From NCBI GenBank assembly GCA_002369515.1, contig DFFM01000026.1, forward strand, positions 25,000 through 88,999: a DNA stretch of 64,000 bases, given 5' to 3'. Shown piece after piece: positions 36,903 to 45,922 of this stretch (its first letter is position 1; each line of letters opens with the position of its first letter). The stretch comes from Prevotella sp. UBA3776. GTDB lineage: Bacteria; Bacteroidota; Bacteroidia; Bacteroidales; Bacteroidaceae. The notes below the pieces were generated by a model that was not told where the DNA came from, ran no database searches, and was given only the letters and a program-made list of their open reading frames with translations. Made by a program: the position numbers and the translations under genes.

Positions 36903-38894
36903 ATGCAAGACGAAAAAGACATGTTGCAGTTGCCCGAGAACGCGTTTCGGGAACTGAAGGAGGGCGAGCGCTACGAGCCGCTCATGAGCCCGCAAAAGGC
37001 CTACCCCGAGGTCAACGCCTGGTCGGTGACGTGGGGCATCATCATGGCCATGGTGTTTTCCGCCGCCGCCGCTTACCTGGGTCTCAAGGTGGGCCAGGTG
37101 TTCGAGGCAGCCATTCCCATAGCCATCATTGCCGTGGGTGTGAGCACGGCCACGAAGCGCAAGAACGCGTTGGGCGAGAATGTCATCATCCAGTCGATAG
37201 GCGCCTGCTCGGGCGTGATTGTGGCGGGTGCCATCTTCACCCTGCCGGCCATCTACATCCTCCAGGCCAAGTATCCCGACATGGCCGTCTCGTTCAGCAA
37301 GGTGTTCATCAGTTCGCTGCTGGGCGGCATCTTGGGCATTCTGTTCCTCATACCGTTCCGCAAGTATTTCGTGAGCGACATGCACGGCAAGTACCCCTTC
37401 CCCGAGGCCACGGCCACCACGCAGGTGCTCGTCAGCGGCGCCAAGGGCGGCAGCCAGGCCAAGCCGCTGCTCATTGCAGGCATCGTGGGCGGTTTGTACG
37501 ATTTCATCGTGGCCACCTTCGGCTGGTGGAACGAGAACTTCACCACGCGCGTGGTGGGCGCCGGGCAGTATCTGGCCGACCATGCCAAGCTGGTGTTCAA
37601 GGTGAACACGGGCGCCGCCGTGCTGGGTTTGGGCTACATCATCGGCTTCAAGTATGCCCTCATCATCTGTCTGGGCTCGCTGTCGGTGTGGTGGCTCATC
37701 GTGCCGGGCATGGCCATGCTCTTCCCCGACACCGTGCTCAACCAGTGGGACCCCTCCATCACCGCCGCCGTGGGCGACATGTCGCCTGAGGCCATCTTCA
37801 AGTCGTACGGCAAGTCCATCGGCATTGGCGGCATAGCCATGGCCGGCATCATAGGCATCATCAAGAGCTGGGGCATCATCAAGAGTGCCGTGGGACTGGC
37901 CGCCCAGGAAATGAAGGGCAACAAAGAAGCCGCTGCCGAGGCAGCGGCGCAGGTGCCCCGCACACAGCGCGACCTTCCGTTCAAGGTGATTGGCATCGGC
38001 TCGGTGGTGACCATACTGGCCACGCTGGCCTTCTTCTACTTCGGCGTGATGGACGGCAACCTGCTGCACGCCGTTGTGGGCATCCTGCTGGTTGCGGTCA
38101 TCGCCTTCCTCTTCACCACCGTGGCGGCCAACGCCATTGCCATCGTGGGGTCGAACCCCGTGAGCGGCATGACGCTCATGACACTCATCCTGGCCTCGGT
38201 GGTCATGGTGGCCGTGGGGCTGAAAGGCCCCGGCGGCATGCTGGCGGCGCTCATCATGGGCGGTGTGGTGTGCACGGCCCTTTCCATGGCCGGCGGATTC
38301 ATCACCGACCTGAAGATTGGCTACTGGCTGGGCACCACGCCCGTGAAACAGCAAACGTGGAAATTCCTCGGCACACTGGTCAGCGCAGCCACCGTGGGCG
38401 GAGTGATGATCATCCTGAACAAAACCTACGGATTCACCAGCGGCCAGCTGGCCGCACCGCAAGCCAACGCCATGGCCGCCGTCATCGAGCCGCTGATGAA
38501 CGGTGTGGGCGCTCCGTGGCTGCTCTACGCCATCGGTGCCGTCCTGGCCGTTGTGCTCACCTACTTCAAGGTGCCCGCCTTGGCCTTTGCCCTGGGCATG
38601 TTCATTCCGCTGGAGCTCAACATCCCCTTGCTCGTGGGCGGCGCCATCAACTCGTATGTCACCAGCCGCTCCAAGGATGCCGAGGTGAACAAGGAGCGTG
38701 GCGACAAGGGCACACTCATCGCCTCGGGCTTCATCGCCGGCGGCGCCCTGATGGGCGTGGTGAGCGCGCTGTTGCGCTTCGGAGGCTTCAACCCCATCAG
38801 CGAGTCGTGGCTGGCCAACCCGCTCAGCGAGGTCTGCTCGCTCGCGGCCTACATCCTGCTCATCTGCTACTTCGTCAAGGCAACAAAGAAGTAG
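36903..38894 (+). CDS. OPT family oligopeptide transporter
   Basis: A 663-residue membrane protein with many helices, typical of OPT peptide or metal-chelate transporters. Recognisable are VNAWSVTWGIIMAMVFSAAA, the IIAVGVSTATKRKNALGEN segment, PFPEATATTQVLVSG, and the C-terminal LELNIPLLVGGAINSYV. The ATG at 36903 gives a short hydrophilic N-terminus as in relatives; the frame stays open upstream to 36795 through a repeat. Substrate is unknown. It stands alone, followed by the gttagcgg repeat. Confidence 0.9.
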   Translation: MQDEKDMLQLPENAFRELKEGERYEPLMSPQKAYPEVNAWSVTWGIIMAMVFSAAAAYLGLKVGQVFEAAIPIAIIAVGVSTATKRKNALGENVIIQSIGACSGVIVAGAIFTLPAIYILQAKYPDMAVSFSKVFISSLLGGILGILFLIPFRKYFVSDMHGKYPFPEATATTQVLVSGAKGGSQAKPLLIAGIVGGLYDFIVATFGWWNENFTTRVVGAGQYLADHAKLVFKVNTGAAVLGLGYIIGFKYALIICLGSLSVWWLIVPGMAMLFPDTVLNQWDPSITAAVGDMSPEAIFKSYGKSIGIGGIAMAGIIGIIKSWGIIKSAVGLAAQEMKGNKEAAAEAAAQVPRTQRDLPFKVIGIGSVVTILATLAFFYFGVMDGNLLHAVVGILLVAVIAFLFTTVAANAIAIVGSNPVSGMTLMTLILASVVMVAVGLKGPGGMLAALIMGGVVCTALSMAGGFITDLKIGYWLGTTPVKQQTWKFLGTLVSAATVGGVMIILNKTYGFTSGQLAAPQANAMAAVIEPLMNGVGAPWLLYAIGAVLAVVLTYFKVPALAFALGMFIPLELNIPLLVGGAINSYVTSRSKDAEVNKERGDKGTLIASGFIAGGALMGVVSALLRFGGFNPISESWLANPLSEVCSLAAYILLICYFVKATKK

Positions 38895-39178
38895 AAACAA
38901 AATACAAGTTTCTGGGAGTTAGGGGGAGTTGACGGGAATTAGCGGAAGTTAGCGGGAGTTAGCGGAAGTTAGCGGGAGTTAACGAGCCCTTGGCTCGTTG
39001 AGTTAGCGGACAATACCCTTCTAATGGAGAACTAATGTCCGTTAACTCCCCGATAACTCCCCATTAACTCCCGACATGCGGAAGATGAATAAATAAGCCA
39101 ACGAAGCCCCCCATTCAGCTCTCTCAGGTGCAAATTATGGGGGGCTTCGTTGGCTTTTTGGGGGCTTTGGCTGGCCGA
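38895..39178 (+). repeat. Spacer with gttagcgg-type repeat, direct copy
   Basis: Words GGAGTTAGCGGAAGTTAGCG repeat at 38925-38980. The core 38979-39032 has an AACGAGCC/GGCTCGTT hairpin and CGGACAATACCCTTCTAATG; GTTAACTCCC words follow to 39075. A further stem (CAAAATTTGC-like region, 39060-39175) pairs AAGCCCCCCAT with ATGGGGGGCTT and AACGAAGCC with GGCTTCGTT and probably ends transcription of both convergent genes. Confidence 0.75.
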
Positions 39179-40933
39179 TTAGTTCCTTTGGGTTTGTCTT
39201 GTTCCCATGCGGGCTTCAACGACGTTCACCACATAGTCGCCCAGCTTTTCGCATTCGTTCACCAGGTCCATATAGACGGTGCCCTCGGCGTAGGTGTATT
39301 CGTGGTTGTTCACCGAGTTGATGTTCTGCGACTTCAGCTGGTTGCGGTAGTTGTTGATTTCGTTCTCTATGTTGAATGTCCTGTTCACGTCGAACGCCTC
39401 TCTGCGCCCGCCCATGAGCATGTTCATCTGTGTGAGCGACTGGTCGGTGAGATTCATCATCTGGTGCAGGCGGCTGTACTGCTGCTCGTTGAAGTGGTCC
39501 TGCTTGGCCTGGAACTTGCGGTTGATGGTGCGTCCCATGTTGTAGCAGGCGTCGCCGATGCTCTCCAGCTCGCTTATCTCGCGCAGCATGGCGCGTATCT
39601 TGCCCTTGGTGTCATCCGAGAGGTGGGCGTCCGATACGTTCTCCAGGTATTTGGCAATCTCCAGTTCCATGTTGTCGCTGATGTTCTCGTACTTCTCGAT
39701 GCGCGTGAAGAGCTTCACAAACTCCTGCTCGTGCTTGTCTTTCTCCTTGCCGCTGCTGCTCTTGGTCGAGGACAGGTCGAGCAGTTCCTGCACCATTCCG
39801 AACATGCGCTGCATGCGTATGCCGAAGTCCTGTATCTCCTTCTGCGCCTCGAGCACCGAGAGCTCGGGAGTCTTCATGAAGCCGGCCGTAATGAAGTGCA
39901 GGCGGAAGTCCTCTTCCTCGTCCTGTTTCTTCGGCTTGATGACCCAGCATACAAACTTCTCTATCTGCGGGATGAACCAGATGAGGATCATGGCGTTGAT
40001 CACGTTGAAGCACGTGTGGAAGGCGGCCAGCGTGATGGTGAGTTTCTGGGCGATGGGGGTGTGCTCAATATCGACGCCGAAGAGGGCGGCACCCTTGCCC
40101 ACCACGCTGTTGATGACAAAGTCGATGAAGGGGTGGAAGATGACCAGAATCCAAAGCACTCCAAACACATTGAAGAACATGTGGGCCAAGGCGGCGCGGC
40201 GCGCCTGCGAGTTGGCCGACATGGCCGCCAGGTTCGACGTGACGGTGGTGCCGATGTTTTCGCCCAGCACCAGCGCAATGCCTTGGTAGATGGGCAGCGC
40301 GCCGCTCGAGCAGAGGATCATGGTGATGGCCATGACTGCGGCCGACGATTGCACGCAGAACGTCAGCACTCCGCCCAGCAGGAGAAACGTCAGTGTGGTG
40401 AGAAACGAGTCGGGGTCGAACGAGGCGAAGAAGTTGAGCACCGCCTGGTTGTGCCCCAAGTCCATCTCCTGGCCCGTGATGCGCAGGGTGCCCAAACCGA
40501 GCAGCAGGAACGACAGGCCGAAGAGGAAGTCGCCGATGAACCGGTATTTCTTCATGTAGATGAGAATGATACCCATGAAGAAGGCCGGGTAGATGGCGTC
40601 GGTGATGTTGAACGACATGCCCGCGGCCATGATCCAGGCGGTGAGCGTGGTTCCGATGTTGGCACCCATGATGACCGAGATGGCCTGGGCCAACGTGAGC
40701 AGTCCGGCGTTGACAAACGAAACGGTCATCACCGTGGTGGCTGTTGACGACTGCACCGAGGCCGTTACGAACATGCCCGTGAGCAAGCCGGTGAAGCGGT
40801 TGGTGGTCATTGCTCCCAAGGCGTGGCGCAATTGCGGACCCGCCATCTTCTGCAAAGCGTCGCTCATCGACTTCATACCGAACATGAGCAGTGCGAGCGA
40901 GCCCAGAAGCTTGAATAAAACCAAAACTGACAT
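39179..40933 (-). CDS. Na/Pi cotransporter family protein with PhoU-like tail
   Basis: A 584-residue protein. The membrane part (about 1-310) holds two inverted Na_Pi_cotrans repeats, each with the QSS motif (SVQSSTATTVMTVSF and VQSSAAVMAITM). The C-terminal part (about 350-560) is helical and PhoU-like (SELESIGDACYNMGRTI). Such proteins are thought to move phosphate with sodium, in or out. A minus-strand -7 box (TAATTTTG, 41023-41030) could serve it, with a leader of about 85 bases. Confidence 0.9.
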   Translation of the reverse strand: MSVLVLFKLLGSLALLMFGMKSMSDALQKMAGPQLRHALGAMTTNRFTGLLTGMFVTASVQSSTATTVMTVSFVNAGLLTLAQAISVIMGANIGTTLTAWIMAAGMSFNITDAIYPAFFMGIILIYMKKYRFIGDFLFGLSFLLLGLGTLRITGQEMDLGHNQAVLNFFASFDPDSFLTTLTFLLLGGVLTFCVQSSAAVMAITMILCSSGALPIYQGIALVLGENIGTTVTSNLAAMSANSQARRAALAHMFFNVFGVLWILVIFHPFIDFVINSVVGKGAALFGVDIEHTPIAQKLTITLAAFHTCFNVINAMILIWFIPQIEKFVCWVIKPKKQDEEEDFRLHFITAGFMKTPELSVLEAQKEIQDFGIRMQRMFGMVQELLDLSSTKSSSGKEKDKHEQEFVKLFTRIEKYENISDNMELEIAKYLENVSDAHLSDDTKGKIRAMLREISELESIGDACYNMGRTINRKFQAKQDHFNEQQYSRLHQMMNLTDQSLTQMNMLMGGRREAFDVNRTFNIENEINNYRNQLKSQNINSVNNHEYTYAEGTVYMDLVNECEKLGDYVVNVVEARMGTRQTQRN

Positions 40934-41171
40934 ACAAAAAAGTGTTTATTAAGAAAAGAGGTGATTGTTGACTTTAACGCTCTCCGAGGGCTGGAAAATA
41001 GCCACCAAACCCTTACCGTGCGCAAAATTAATAAAAAAATTGTGAAACAGAAACAATTTCAAGAAAAAACCTACAGCCCGTTGCATCTTCTTTCGGAGAA
41101 ATTGTTTATTTTTACAAACTCAAATCATTTTGCCCCCCATCAGGAGGGGGCCGTAAACGCACACCACACCC

Positions 41172-42866
41172 ATGGAAAAACAAAAGCTGGAAATACTCTG
41201 CAAGAACACCGGCGAGCTGCTCTACATCGACTACGGCAGCACACTGACCGACATCTACGAAATCAGCGGCGTAGAGATGGAGCACGGACCCGTCAGCGCC
41301 CACGTCAACAACAAGGTGGAAGGCATGCACTACCGCGTATATAACCCGAAGGAAGTGGAGTTTCTCGACATCACCTCCTCAAGCGGAATACGGGCCTACA
41401 CGCGCAGCCTCTTCTTCGTGCTGTGCAAGGCTGCACACGACCTCTACCCCGACTGCTCGCTAGCCATCGACATCCCTGTGAGCAACGGCTACTACGTCGA
41501 TATCAACCTCCACCGCCCACTCACACTCGACGACGTGGGGAGCATACGTCGGCGCATGCAGGAAATCATCAGCGCTGCCATGCCCATCCACCGACACGAA
41601 ACCACCACCGAGCGAGCCATCAGCCTCTTCAGACAAGCAGGCGCTCACTCCAAGGTGAAACTGCTCGAAAGCAGCGGACGACTCTACACCACCTACTACG
41701 ACATCGACGGCTACACCGACTACTACTACGGCGCGCTGCTGACCAACACCTCCGAAATCTACCTCTTCGGGCTTGAGAAATACTACGACGGGCTGCTGCT
41801 GCGCATCCCCTCGCGCGAACATCCCAACGAACTGGGCGAAATGACCCACCAGGACAAAATGTTCGGCATCTTCAAGGAGCACCACCGCTGGCAGGATATC
41901 CTCGGCATGCGCACCGTGGGCGACCTCAATCAGGCCATCGACAACGGGCTGAGCAGCCGGCTCATACAGGTGAGCGAAGCCCTGCAGGAAAAGAAGATAG
42001 CACAGATTGCCGACGAGATAGCGCGCCGAATGACCGGACCCCAGCTCAGCGGATCGGGCAGCGCACTGCGCATGGTGCTCATAGCTGGCCCCTCGAGCAG
42101 CGGCAAGACCACCACCTGCAAGCGACTCTCCATACAGCTGCTCACCAACGGCATCAAGCCCGTGCCGCTCTCGCTCGACGACTACTTCGTTGACCGCGAC
42201 CTCACACCCCGCGACGCCAAGGGCGACTACGACTTCGAACACCTGCACTCGCTCAACCTGCCACTGCTCAGCCAACAGCTCAACGCGCTCTTCGCAGGCG
42301 AGGAGGTGGAGCTTCCACGCTACGACTTCCCAACAGGACGAAGCACCATGAGCGGACGCCGACTGCGACTGCACGACGACGAAATCCTCGTCGTTGAAGG
42401 CATACACGCTCTCAACCCCGAGCTCACTGCCACCATCCCCCGCGAACAGATTTTCCGCATCTACGCCTCGGCACTCACCACCATCCTGCTCGACAACCAC
42501 AACTACATACCCACCACCGACAACCGCCTGCTGCGCCGCATCATACGCGACCACAAGTACCGCGCCGTCTCAGCCCGCGAAACCATACGCCGATGGCCCA
42601 GTGTGCGCGCCGGAGAGAACCGATGGATATTCCCCTTCCAGGAAAACGCCGACGCCATGTTCAACACCGCCATGCTCTTCGAGCTGGCCGTCATCAAGGC
42701 ACAAGCCGAGCCGCTGCTCGAACAGGTGCCCGAAAACTGCCCCGAGCATGCCGAGGCCTACCGCCTACTGAAGTTTCTCCGCTACATCAAGCCCATCGCC
42801 GAAGCCGACATACCGCCCACCTCGCTCCTGCGCGAGTTCCTCGGCGGCTCATCGTTCAAGTACTGA
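41172..42866 (+). CDS. Nucleoside (uridine-type) kinase with N-terminal TGS/ThrRS-like region
   Basis: A 564-residue cytoplasmic protein common in Bacteroidetes. The N-terminal half resembles the TGS and second additional domains of threonyl-tRNA synthetase (about 1-250; HRPLTLDDVGSIRRRM). The C-terminal half is a P-loop kinase of the uridine kinase/phosphoribulokinase group: Walker A GPSSSGKTTTCK near residue 305, SLDDYFVDRDLTPRD, and VEGIHALNPELT. It probably phosphorylates uridine or cytidine in salvage. Start is the ATG after a short leader in the divergent spacer. Confidence 0.88.
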   Translation: MEKQKLEILCKNTGELLYIDYGSTLTDIYEISGVEMEHGPVSAHVNNKVEGMHYRVYNPKEVEFLDITSSSGIRAYTRSLFFVLCKAAHDLYPDCSLAIDIPVSNGYYVDINLHRPLTLDDVGSIRRRMQEIISAAMPIHRHETTTERAISLFRQAGAHSKVKLLESSGRLYTTYYDIDGYTDYYYGALLTNTSEIYLFGLEKYYDGLLLRIPSREHPNELGEMTHQDKMFGIFKEHHRWQDILGMRTVGDLNQAIDNGLSSRLIQVSEALQEKKIAQIADEIARRMTGPQLSGSGSALRMVLIAGPSSSGKTTTCKRLSIQLLTNGIKPVPLSLDDYFVDRDLTPRDAKGDYDFEHLHSLNLPLLSQQLNALFAGEEVELPRYDFPTGRSTMSGRRLRLHDDEILVVEGIHALNPELTATIPREQIFRIYASALTTILLDNHNYIPTTDNRLLRRIIRDHKYRAVSARETIRRWPSVRAGENRWIFPFQENADAMFNTAMLFELAVIKAQAEPLLEQVPENCPEHAEAYRLLKFLRYIKPIAEADIPPTSLLREFLGGSSFKY

Positions 42867-42906
42867 CGCTGGCCCAGATGGAGATGCTGAAACTCTGATG
42901 GCGGCT

Positions 42907-42928
42907 GGTGTTCGGTGGAATCATCGGA
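42907..42928 (+). repeat. Left flanking repeat of the AT-rich C10-protease gene
   Basis: GGTGTTCGGTGGAAtCAtCGGA matches 45585-45606 in 20 of 22 bases. It lies 40 bases after the nucleoside kinase stop. Confidence 0.65.
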
Positions 42929-43044
42929 ACGGAGAAATATGGCATGAGCGTATGTGCGCCTTTATCCTTTGGGAAAAAGATCTAATTTGGGGCAATTTGT
43001 TTACATTTTATCTCGACTGGCTTAAAAAATTCAAATTTTTTATC

Positions 43045-43052
43045 TATATTTG
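43045..43052 (+). promoter_or_regulatory. -7 box of the C10-protease gene
   Basis: TATATTTG, with only a weak CTT about 21 bases upstream as -33 region. Leader about 25 bases. Confidence 0.6.
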
Positions 43053-43081
43053 CAAAAACAACAACAAATCTTAATAACATC

Positions 43082-45550
43082 ATGCAAAAGACCTTTCGTT
43101 TCATTGTCGTGTTTCTTGTCCTTTGGGCAAATATTCTCCCGTTGTCTTCTCAAAAAGTAACGTTTGATTTGGCCAAGGAAAAGGCAACATTGTTTTTCAA
43201 CAAGTCCAATTGTGCTTACTCTGTTGAGAAGAAGGCTCCTCGTAAAACACCGCTATTAACCCTCGCCAATAATTGTGACGAGTATTATGTATTCAACGAT
43301 GAAGCCAATGGTGGCTATGTCGTCATTAGTGGTGATGAACGTATGCCCGATGTTTTGGGGTATTCGCGAATGGGTCGTTTCGAACTTGATGACATGCCTT
43401 GCAATAAGAGAGCATGGCTTGAAAAATATGCAGGGCAGGTAAAATACCTCCGTTCACATCCAAACGCTAATGTTGAGAAATCAAAGATGGGTCAAAGGAA
43501 AGAAATCACACCATTGTTGGGCAATACAGCATGGCATCAAACATGGCCATATAATGCCAAATGTCCTTCTTTGATGGAAAACAGTCATTGCCCAACAGGT
43601 TGTGTGGCCACGGCAATGGCACAAATTATGTATTATTATAAATGGCCAAAACAGACTGCATGCGTTATACCAGGATATACCACGGCAACGAGTAAGATAA
43701 AAATGCCTGAAATGCCTGTTACGAAGATTGATTGGAGCAATATAATTGACCAACATCCTCGAAGTGGATGTACTGAGCAGCAAATTGATGCTGTCTCAAC
43801 GTTAATGCTGCTTTGTGGCACTGCTGTAGAAATGGATTATGGTCTATTTAATAGTTCCGCCTTTACATCTTCTGCTGCTAAAGCATTCGCTAAGTATTTT
43901 GATTACGAGGCTGAAGATGAGTGGATATTCGGTTATCTTGAAGGGGACTCTTGGGAGGAAATGATTTATGGGGAATTAAGCCAAGGACGACCTGTGTTTT
44001 ACAATGGAATGCCTGATGTGGATCCGGAACATGCAGAAGAGGCTGTAGGTCATGCTTTTATTGTTGATGGATATAAAGATGGTTATATACACGTTAATTG
44101 GGGATGGGGGGAAGTTACTGATGAATACTATTTCCCTGCCTATGTTGATGGCTATATTGTAGTGGAAGCATTAACGAGAATTAAACCTGTAAAGCCTGGA
44201 GAACCTAGGGAATATGCTGTTCTTGATAATGGAAAAATCACCTTCTATAACGATACCGAAAAAGACCGCCGTTCAGGTGTAGTTCTTCCTTCTCAAATGA
44301 AATGTTCTGGATATGAGGAAAAAATAACCGAATGTGTGATTGATCCTTCCTTTGCTGATTTTGAATATTGGAAATTGGACGGTTTTTTTAGTGGTTGTAA
44401 GAATTTGAGATCGATAAAAGGACTTGAATATATAAACACCTCAAAAGCAAATAGCTTAGCTGGGATGTTTAGGGGGTGCGCTTCTCTTACCAATATCAAT
44501 CTCAACAATTTTGACATTTCTAATGTTTCAGATTTAAGTGGGATGTTTGAGGGGTGCTCGTCTTTGACCAGTCTTGACCTGTCCAGTCTTGATACAAAGA
44601 ATGTGACGAATATGGGTGGGATGTTTAATGGGTGTTCTTCTCTGACCAGCCTTGATCTGAGCCATCTTGACACAAAGAATGTGACAAATATGGGTGGGAT
44701 GTTTAAGGACTGTTCTTCTCTGAGCAGCATTAATTTCAGCCATTTTGATACAAAGAATGTAACGAACATGGGTGAAATGTTTATGCGATGTTCGTCGCTG
44801 TCAAGTCTTGACCTCAGACATTTTGAAACCTCCAACGTAACCAACATGGAATCTATGTTTGAAAAATGTCTCTCTCTTACTGGTCTTGATTTAAGCCATT
44901 TCAACACAAGTAAAGTCACGAATATGCGTTCTATGTTTGATTCGAGAATTGATGGTTCAAAACTTACAAATCTTGACATTAGTAGCTTCGATACGAGTAA
45001 GGTCACTGATATGTCTAACATGTTCAATGGGTGTAACTTCTTGACAAGCCTTAATCTTTGTAGTTTTGATACGTACAATGTCACGAGCATGGAGGGAATG
45101 TTTTACGATTGTAAATCATTAAAGGTTCTTGACCTTAGTAGTTTCGATACAAGCAACGTTACCGACATGAAATTTATGTTCTATAATTGTTGGAATGTGG
45201 AAACTATTTATGTGGGTGACGGATGGCAAATACCCGATGTCCAACCAACTGAGTTTGGATATGATGAATATTTTTTCTTAGGTTGCCAGAATTTGGTTGG
45301 CGGTGCTGGGACATGGTATAATTTTAACCGTGGGACTGTGAATTATGCCCACGCAGATGGAGGTTCCGAAAACCCAGGTTTGCTGACCTATAAAGAAAAC
45401 ACTAAAGTGGCACTTCCCATATCAACAATTCAAAAAAACGGGGATGTGTATAGTCTTAATGGTGTAAGGATACGCTCTGCTGCGAAAGATTTAGAAGGGC
45501 TGAAAACTGGTGTATATGTTGTGGGCGGAAAGAAGATGGTCTTGAAGTAA
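43082..45550 (+). CDS. C10-family cysteine protease fused to BspA-like (DUF285) leucine-rich repeats
   Basis: An 822-residue secreted protein. Signal peptide about 1-23; Spi-type propeptide to about 135; C10 (streptopain-like) catalytic domain to about 375 with Cys174 in CPTGCVATAMAQIMYYYKWP and His324 in VGHAFIVDGYKDG, then HVNWGWG. Residues about 395-710 hold roughly ten copies of a 24-residue repeat of the form LDLSSFDTSNVTDM..MF.GCSSL, as in BspA surface adhesins. The tail (VYSLNGVRIRS, GVYVVGGKKM) looks like a Bacteroidetes C-terminal sorting signal. The gene is clearly AT-richer than its neighbours and is flanked by short near-identical repeats, suggesting transfer. It may cut and bind host or bacterial surface proteins. 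Confidence 0.9.
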   Translation: MQKTFRFIVVFLVLWANILPLSSQKVTFDLAKEKATLFFNKSNCAYSVEKKAPRKTPLLTLANNCDEYYVFNDEANGGYVVISGDERMPDVLGYSRMGRFELDDMPCNKRAWLEKYAGQVKYLRSHPNANVEKSKMGQRKEITPLLGNTAWHQTWPYNAKCPSLMENSHCPTGCVATAMAQIMYYYKWPKQTACVIPGYTTATSKIKMPEMPVTKIDWSNIIDQHPRSGCTEQQIDAVSTLMLLCGTAVEMDYGLFNSSAFTSSAAKAFAKYFDYEAEDEWIFGYLEGDSWEEMIYGELSQGRPVFYNGMPDVDPEHAEEAVGHAFIVDGYKDGYIHVNWGWGEVTDEYYFPAYVDGYIVVEALTRIKPVKPGEPREYAVLDNGKITFYNDTEKDRRSGVVLPSQMKCSGYEEKITECVIDPSFADFEYWKLDGFFSGCKNLRSIKGLEYINTSKANSLAGMFRGCASLTNINLNNFDISNVSDLSGMFEGCSSLTSLDLSSLDTKNVTNMGGMFNGCSSLTSLDLSHLDTKNVTNMGGMFKDCSSLSSINFSHFDTKNVTNMGEMFMRCSSLSSLDLRHFETSNVTNMESMFEKCLSLTGLDLSHFNTSKVTNMRSMFDSRIDGSKLTNLDISSFDTSKVTDMSNMFNGCNFLTSLNLCSFDTYNVTSMEGMFYDCKSLKVLDLSSFDTSNVTDMKFMFYNCWNVETIYVGDGWQIPDVQPTEFGYDEYFFLGCQNLVGGAGTWYNFNRGTVNYAHADGGSENPGLLTYKENTKVALPISTIQKNGDVYSLNGVRIRSAAKDLEGLKTGVYVVGGKKMVLK

Positions 45551-45584
45551 TCAGAACTGCTCAACCTTTAAATTCCTTACGGCG

Positions 45585-45606
45585 GGTGTTCGGTGGAACC
45601 ACCGGA
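45585..45606 (+). repeat. Right flanking repeat of the AT-rich C10-protease gene
   Basis: Matches 42907-42928 in 20 of 22 bases and includes a palindrome CGGTGG-AA-CCACCG. GC-rich sequence resumes after it. Confidence 0.65.
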
Positions 45607-45641
45607 CGCCACGGCATACATCCAGTTTGGGTTGTTTACTA

Positions 45642-45787
45642 CAACAACGAATTCAACCAATATGTCGAATACGAATCAAGGCATCGAAGATGCGACGAAT
45701 GTTGTCGAATGCCACGATTCGAAAGGTTCGTTGGCCGACTGCGGCCATTCGCGTTGTGCCGCCGTGGTTCTATTCGGAAAATTCGGA
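45642..45787 (+). repeat. 144-bp dispersed repeat, copy 1
   Basis: Aligns without large gaps to 62559-62702 at roughly 80 percent identity by eye; the best part is GCATCGAAGATGCGACGAATG and GATTCGAAAG.TTCGTTGGCCG. A GGCCG..GCGGCC palindrome lies near its centre. Confidence 0.75.
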
Positions 45788-45830
45788 AAAAGAAAAAACG
45801 AAAAAAAGTGTTTTTTCTTTTTCTTTTTCA

Positions 45831-45916
45831 CTCACTTAATCGTAACTTTAAATAAATTACTCACGTTCGAAAAAGCTCAAATAAATTTGGCTTTTTGCTC
45901 ACTTAATCGTAACTTT
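45831..45916 (+). promoter_or_regulatory. Duplicated promoter segment with a leaderless-type promoter
   Basis: The 19-mer CTCACTTAATCGTAACTTT occurs at 45831-45849 and 45898-45916. Only the second copy is followed by G, completing TAACTTTG (45910-45917), and has TTTG (45886-45889) 20 bases upstream. The ATG of the flavoprotein gene starts five bases after the box, so the transcript probably begins at or within two bases of the start codon. Confidence 0.75.
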
Positions 45917-45922
45917 GCCACC

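Larger units (their letters stand above)
45551..45922. other. Spacer between the C10-protease and the flavoprotein genes
   Basis: About 370 bases: right flanking repeat (45585-45606), a 144-bp repeat (45642-45787), an A-run/T-run hairpin (45787-45822) that may end transcription, and a duplicated 19-bp promoter segment. The open frame upstream of 45923 crosses all this and was not counted as coding. Confidence 0.7.

Noticed and set aside
36879..38900. 673-codon minus-strand frame opposite the OPT gene
   Set aside because: His/Asp/Gly-rich shadow of a clear transporter gene.
44293..45090. Minus-strand gene opposite the BspA-like repeats
   Set aside because: A periodic shadow of the repeat region; no start signal or domain.
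45593..45922. N-terminal extension of the flavoprotein by 110 codons
   Set aside because: It translates spacer repeats and poly-T, and the FAD motif then would not be N-terminal; the promoter lies inside it.
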